Shown here: positions 60,601 to 64,000 of the stretch, piece after piece
Position numbering within the stretch: the stretch's first letter is position 1
Layout of the letters: every line of letters begins with the position of its first letter
Assembly: GCF_021155765.1 (NCBI RefSeq)
Contig: NC_060114.1
Location: 9,639,001 to 9,703,000 of the forward strand
DNA from: Diprion similis
Taxonomy: Eukaryota > Arthropoda > Insecta > Hymenoptera > Diprionidae
Direction of reading: 5' to 3'
DNA: 64,000 bases
The notes under the pieces: generated by a model
Databases searched by the model: none
The model's input: the letters and a program-made list of their open reading frames with translations, nothing else
What the model was told of the DNA's origin: nothing
Position numbers and translations under genes: made by a program

Positions 60601-63600
60601 GACGACTTTGAAAAGTGCTGCAATAAATTCTTTAAGGCACTATCCCGACGTAATTTTGCGAGAGAAATCGATTGGGCGCAGTCCCAACACGCTGCGATTA
60701 ACGCCTGAGAAGTTACAGGCGAAAAACTGATTATTTCCGTCCTCATTTCTCTGCTGTTGGTCCTACGCTCTTTTTCATGTGTTTTTTGAGTTCCTGGGGG
60801 TCGATTTACTCCGGAAAGGGTCATACAAATCAATTCCAAGACGTAAATATTTCGGCTCCGAAAAAGAGAAAAAAACTAAGGCTAACCCCTTTGGATTTTT
60901 GGCGAAAATTTCGACGACTTTGAAAAGTGCTGCAATAGATTCTTTAAGGCACCATTCCGACGTAATTTTGCGAGAGAAATCGATTGGGCGCAGTCCCAAT
61001 ACGCTGCGATTAACGCCTGAGAAGTTACAGGCGAAAAACTGATTATTTTCGTCCTCATTTCTCAGCTGTTGGTCCTACGCTCTTTTTCATGTGTTTTTTG
61101 AGTTCCTGGGGGTCGATTTACTCCGGAAAGGGTCATACAAATTGATTCCGAGACGTAAAATTTTCGGCTCCGAAAATGAGGAAAAAACTAAGGCTAACCC
61201 CTTTGGATTTTTGGCGAAAATTTCGACGACTTTGAAAAGTGCTGCAATAAATTCTTTAAGGCACTATCCCGACGTAATTTTGCGAGAGAAATCGATTGGG
61301 CGCAGTCCCAACACGCTGCGATTAACGCCTGAGAAGTTACAGGCGAAAAACGGATTATTTCCGTCCTCATTTCTCTGCTGTTGGTCCTACGCTCTTTTTC
61401 ATGTGTTTTTTGAGTTCCTGGGGGTCGATTTACTCCGGAAAGGGTCATACAAATCGATTCCGAGACGTAAAATTTTCGGCTCCGAAAATGAGGAAAAAAC
61501 TAAGGCTAACCCCTTTGGATTTTTGGCAAAAATTTCGACGACTTTGCAAAGTGCTGCAATAAATTCTTTAAGGCACTATTCCGACGTAATTTTGCGAGAG
61601 AAATCGATTGGGCGCAGTCCCAATACGCTGCGATTAACGCCTGAGAAGTTACAGGCGAAAAACGGATTATTTCCGTCCTCATTTCTCTGCTGTTGGTCCT
61701 ACGCTCTTTTTCATGTGTTTTTTGAGTTCCTGGGGGTCGATTTACTCCGGAAAGGGTCATACAAATCGATTCCGAGACGTAAAATTTTCGGCTCCGAAAA
61801 TGATGAAAAAACTAAGGCTAACCCCTTTGGATGTTTGGCGAAAATTTCGACGACTTTGAAAAGTGCTGCAATAGATTCTTTAAGGCACTATTCCGACGTA
61901 ATTTTGCGAGAGAAATCGATTGGGCGCAGTCCCAATACGCTGCGATTAACGCCTGAGAAGTTACAGGCGAAAAACTGATTATTTCCGTCCTCATTTCTCT
62001 GCTGTTGGTCCTACGCTCTTTTTCATGTGTTTTTTGAGTTCCTGGGGGTCGATTTACTCCGGAAAGGGTCATACAAATCGATTCCGAGACGTAAATTTTT
62101 CGGCTCCGAAAATGAGGAAAAAACTAAGGCTAACCCCTTTGGATTTTTGGCGAAAATTTCGACGACTTTGAAAAGTGCTGCAATAGATTCTTTAAGGCAC
62201 TATTCCGACGTAATTTTGCGAGAGAAATCGATTGGGCGCAGTCCCAATACGCTGCGATTAACGCCTGAGAAGTTACAGGCGAAAAACGGATTATTTCCGT
62301 CCTCATTTCTCTGCTGTTGGTCCTACGCTCTTTTTCATGTGTTTTTTGAGTTCCTGGGGGTCGATTTACTCCGGAAAGGGTCATACAAATCGATTCTGAG
62401 ACGTAAAATTTTCGGCTCCGAAAATGAGGAAAAAACTAAGGCTAACCCCTTTGGATTTTTGGCGAAAATTTCGACGACTTTGAAAAGTGCTGCAATAGAT
62501 TCTTTAAGGCACTATTCCGACGTAATTTTGCGAGAGAAATCGATTGGGCGCAGTCCCAATACGCTGCGATTAACGCCTGAGAAGTTACAGGCGAAAAACG
62601 GATTATTTCCGTCCTCATTTCTCTGCTGTTGGTCCTACGCTCTTTTTCATGTGTTTTTTGAGTTCCTGGGGGTCGATTTACTCCGGAAAGGGTCATACAA
62701 ATCGATTCCGAGACGTAAAATTTTCGGCTCCGAAAATGAGGAAAAAACTAAGGCTAACCCCTTTGGATTTTTGGCGAAAATTTCGACGACTTTGCAAAGT
62801 GCTGCAATAAATTCTTTAAGGCACTATTCCGACGTAATTTTGCGAGAGAAATCGATTGGGCGCAGTCCCAATACGCTGCGATTAACGCCTGAGAAGTTAC
62901 AGGCGAAAAACGGATTATTTCCGTCCTCATTTCTCTGTTGTTGGTCCTACGCTCTTTTTCATGTGTTTTTTGAGTTCCTGGGGGTCGATTTACTCCGGAA
63001 AGGGTCATACAAATCGATTCCGAGACGTAAAATTTTCGGCTCCGAAAATGAGGAAAAAACTAAGGCTAACCCCTTTGGATTTTTGGCGAAAATTTCGACG
63101 ACTTTGAAAAGTGCTGCAATAAATTCTTCAAGGCACTATTCCGACGTAATTTTGCGAGAGAAATCGATTGGGCGCAGTCCCAACACGCTGCGATTAACGC
63201 CTGAGAAGTTACAGGCGAAAAACTGATTATTTCCGTCCTCATTTCTCTGCTGTTGGTCCTACGCTCTTTTTCATGTGTTTTTTGAGTTCCTGGGGGTCGA
63301 TTTACTCCGGAAAGGGTCATACAAATCAATTCCAAGACGTAAATATTTCGGCTCCGAAAAAGAGAAAAAAACTAAGGCTAACCCCTTTGGATTTTTGGCG
63401 AAAATTTCGACGACTTTGAAAAGTGCTGCAATAGATTCTTTAAGGCACCATTCCGACGTAATTTTGCGAGAGAAATCGATTGGGCGCAGTCCCAATACGC
63501 TGCGATTAACGCCTGAGAAGTTACAGGCGAAAAACTGATTATTTTCGTCCTCATTTCTCAGCTGTTGGTCCTACGCTCTTTTTCATGTGTTTTTTGAGTT

Positions 63601-64000
63601 CCTGGGGGTCGATTTACTCCGGAAAGGGTCATACAAATTGATTCCGAGACGTAAAATTTTCGGCTCCGAAAATGAGGAAAAAACTAAGGCTAACCCCTTT
63701 GGATTTTTGGCGAAAATTTCGACGACTTTGAAAAGTGCTGCAATAAATTCTTTAAGGCACTATCCCGACGTAATTTTGCGAGAGAAATCGATTGGGCGCA
63801 GTCCCAACACGCTGCGATTAACGCCTGAGAAGTTACAGGCGAAAAACTGATTATTTCCGTCCTCATTTCTCTGCTGTTGGTCCTACGCTCTTTTTCATGT
63901 GTTTTTCGAGTTCCTGGGGGTCGATTTACTCCGGAAAGGAAAGGGTCATACAAATCAATTCCAAGACGTAAATATTTCGGCTCCGAAAAAGAGGAAAAAA
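51675..64000. repeat. Tandem satellite array, 312-bp monomer, about 39 copies, continues past the window
   Basis: Head-to-tail copies repeat every 312 bp from about 52050 to the end. The first copy at 51675-52000 is strongly diverged and the second is intermediate. Most later copies differ at only a few positions. Landmarks in each monomer are ATCGATTGGGCGCAGTCCC, GAGTTCCTGGGGGTCGATTT and AAAATTTTCGGCTCCGAAAA. Both strands have long open frames in every monomer (plus up to 104 codons per unit, minus 84 codons). This follows from the period being 3 x 104, and I do not treat it as evidence of genes. The array is probably centromeric, pericentromeric or heterochromatic satellite. That is inferred from structure only. 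Confidence 0.97.
57659..63898. repeat. Two tandem copies of a 3120-bp higher-order unit (10 monomers each)
   Basis: 57659-60778 and 60779-63898 carry the same ordered set of monomer variants at an exact 3120-bp offset. The shared markers are the AAATATTTCGG monomer, the TATCCCGAC monomer, GATGAAAAAACT with ATGTTTGGC, the TAAATTTTTCGG monomer and the TCTGTTGTTGG monomer. The long plus-strand frames 58907-60106 and 62027-63226 encode identical peptides. A two-monomer block (first at 57659) also recurs at 60155 and 63275, showing a nested repeat structure. Confidence 0.9.

Noticed and set aside
51675-64000. CRISPR-like or gene-family array
   Set aside because: The repeat is one continuous 312-bp unit with no unique spacers, and the window is clearly eukaryotic.

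Overview
The window is nuclear DNA of an insect. Genes are split by short GT-AG introns, gene spacing is tight, and the set includes a thioester-protein (TEP/CD109) gene with insect-type organisation. The general style suggests Hymenoptera, perhaps a sawfly, but the sequence does not prove the order. No rRNA, tRNA or CRISPR was seen.

Layout. 1-571: 3' end of an SLC22-type transporter (+). 748-1757: MBLAC1 (-). 2858-6054: FOXRED1 (+). 7158-8865: transcription factor IIS (+). 9909-11086: ALKBH7 (-). 11565-14050: TRMT1 (+). 14496-18252: IFT81 (+). 18319-19209: a small SAM-domain, tail-anchored protein (-). 21172-24423: PIG-T (+). 25081-35642: a CD109/TEP complement-like protein (-). 40149-43963: Acinus (+). 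46126-50817: TM9SF2 (-). About 51675 to the window end: a tandem satellite with a 312-bp monomer. I rebuilt the exon chains by hand. Every chain stays in frame and gives the length expected of its family (MBLAC1 212 aa, FOXRED1 509, TFIIS 314, ALKBH7 227, TRMT1 542, IFT81 643, PIG-T 567, TEP about 1450, Acinus 888, TM9SF2 657). The exception is the SAM protein (193 aa), which has no clear family length.

Most genes are unrelated housekeeping neighbours arranged as divergent pairs (MBLAC1/FOXRED1, ALKBH7/TRMT1, SAM gene/PIG-T) or convergent pairs (TFIIS/ALKBH7, IFT81/SAM gene, PIG-T/TEP, Acinus/TM9SF2). They do not form a pathway.

The two most interesting parts are these. First, the TEP gene has a cluster of two or three phase-matched candidate alternative exons at its bait/variable region, with a fold-back transposable element inserted among them. 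Second, the satellite array has a decayed edge, a recent 10-monomer (3120 bp) higher-order duplication, and a monomer length divisible by three. Some runs of monomers therefore read through as a repetitive open frame of up to 399 codons.
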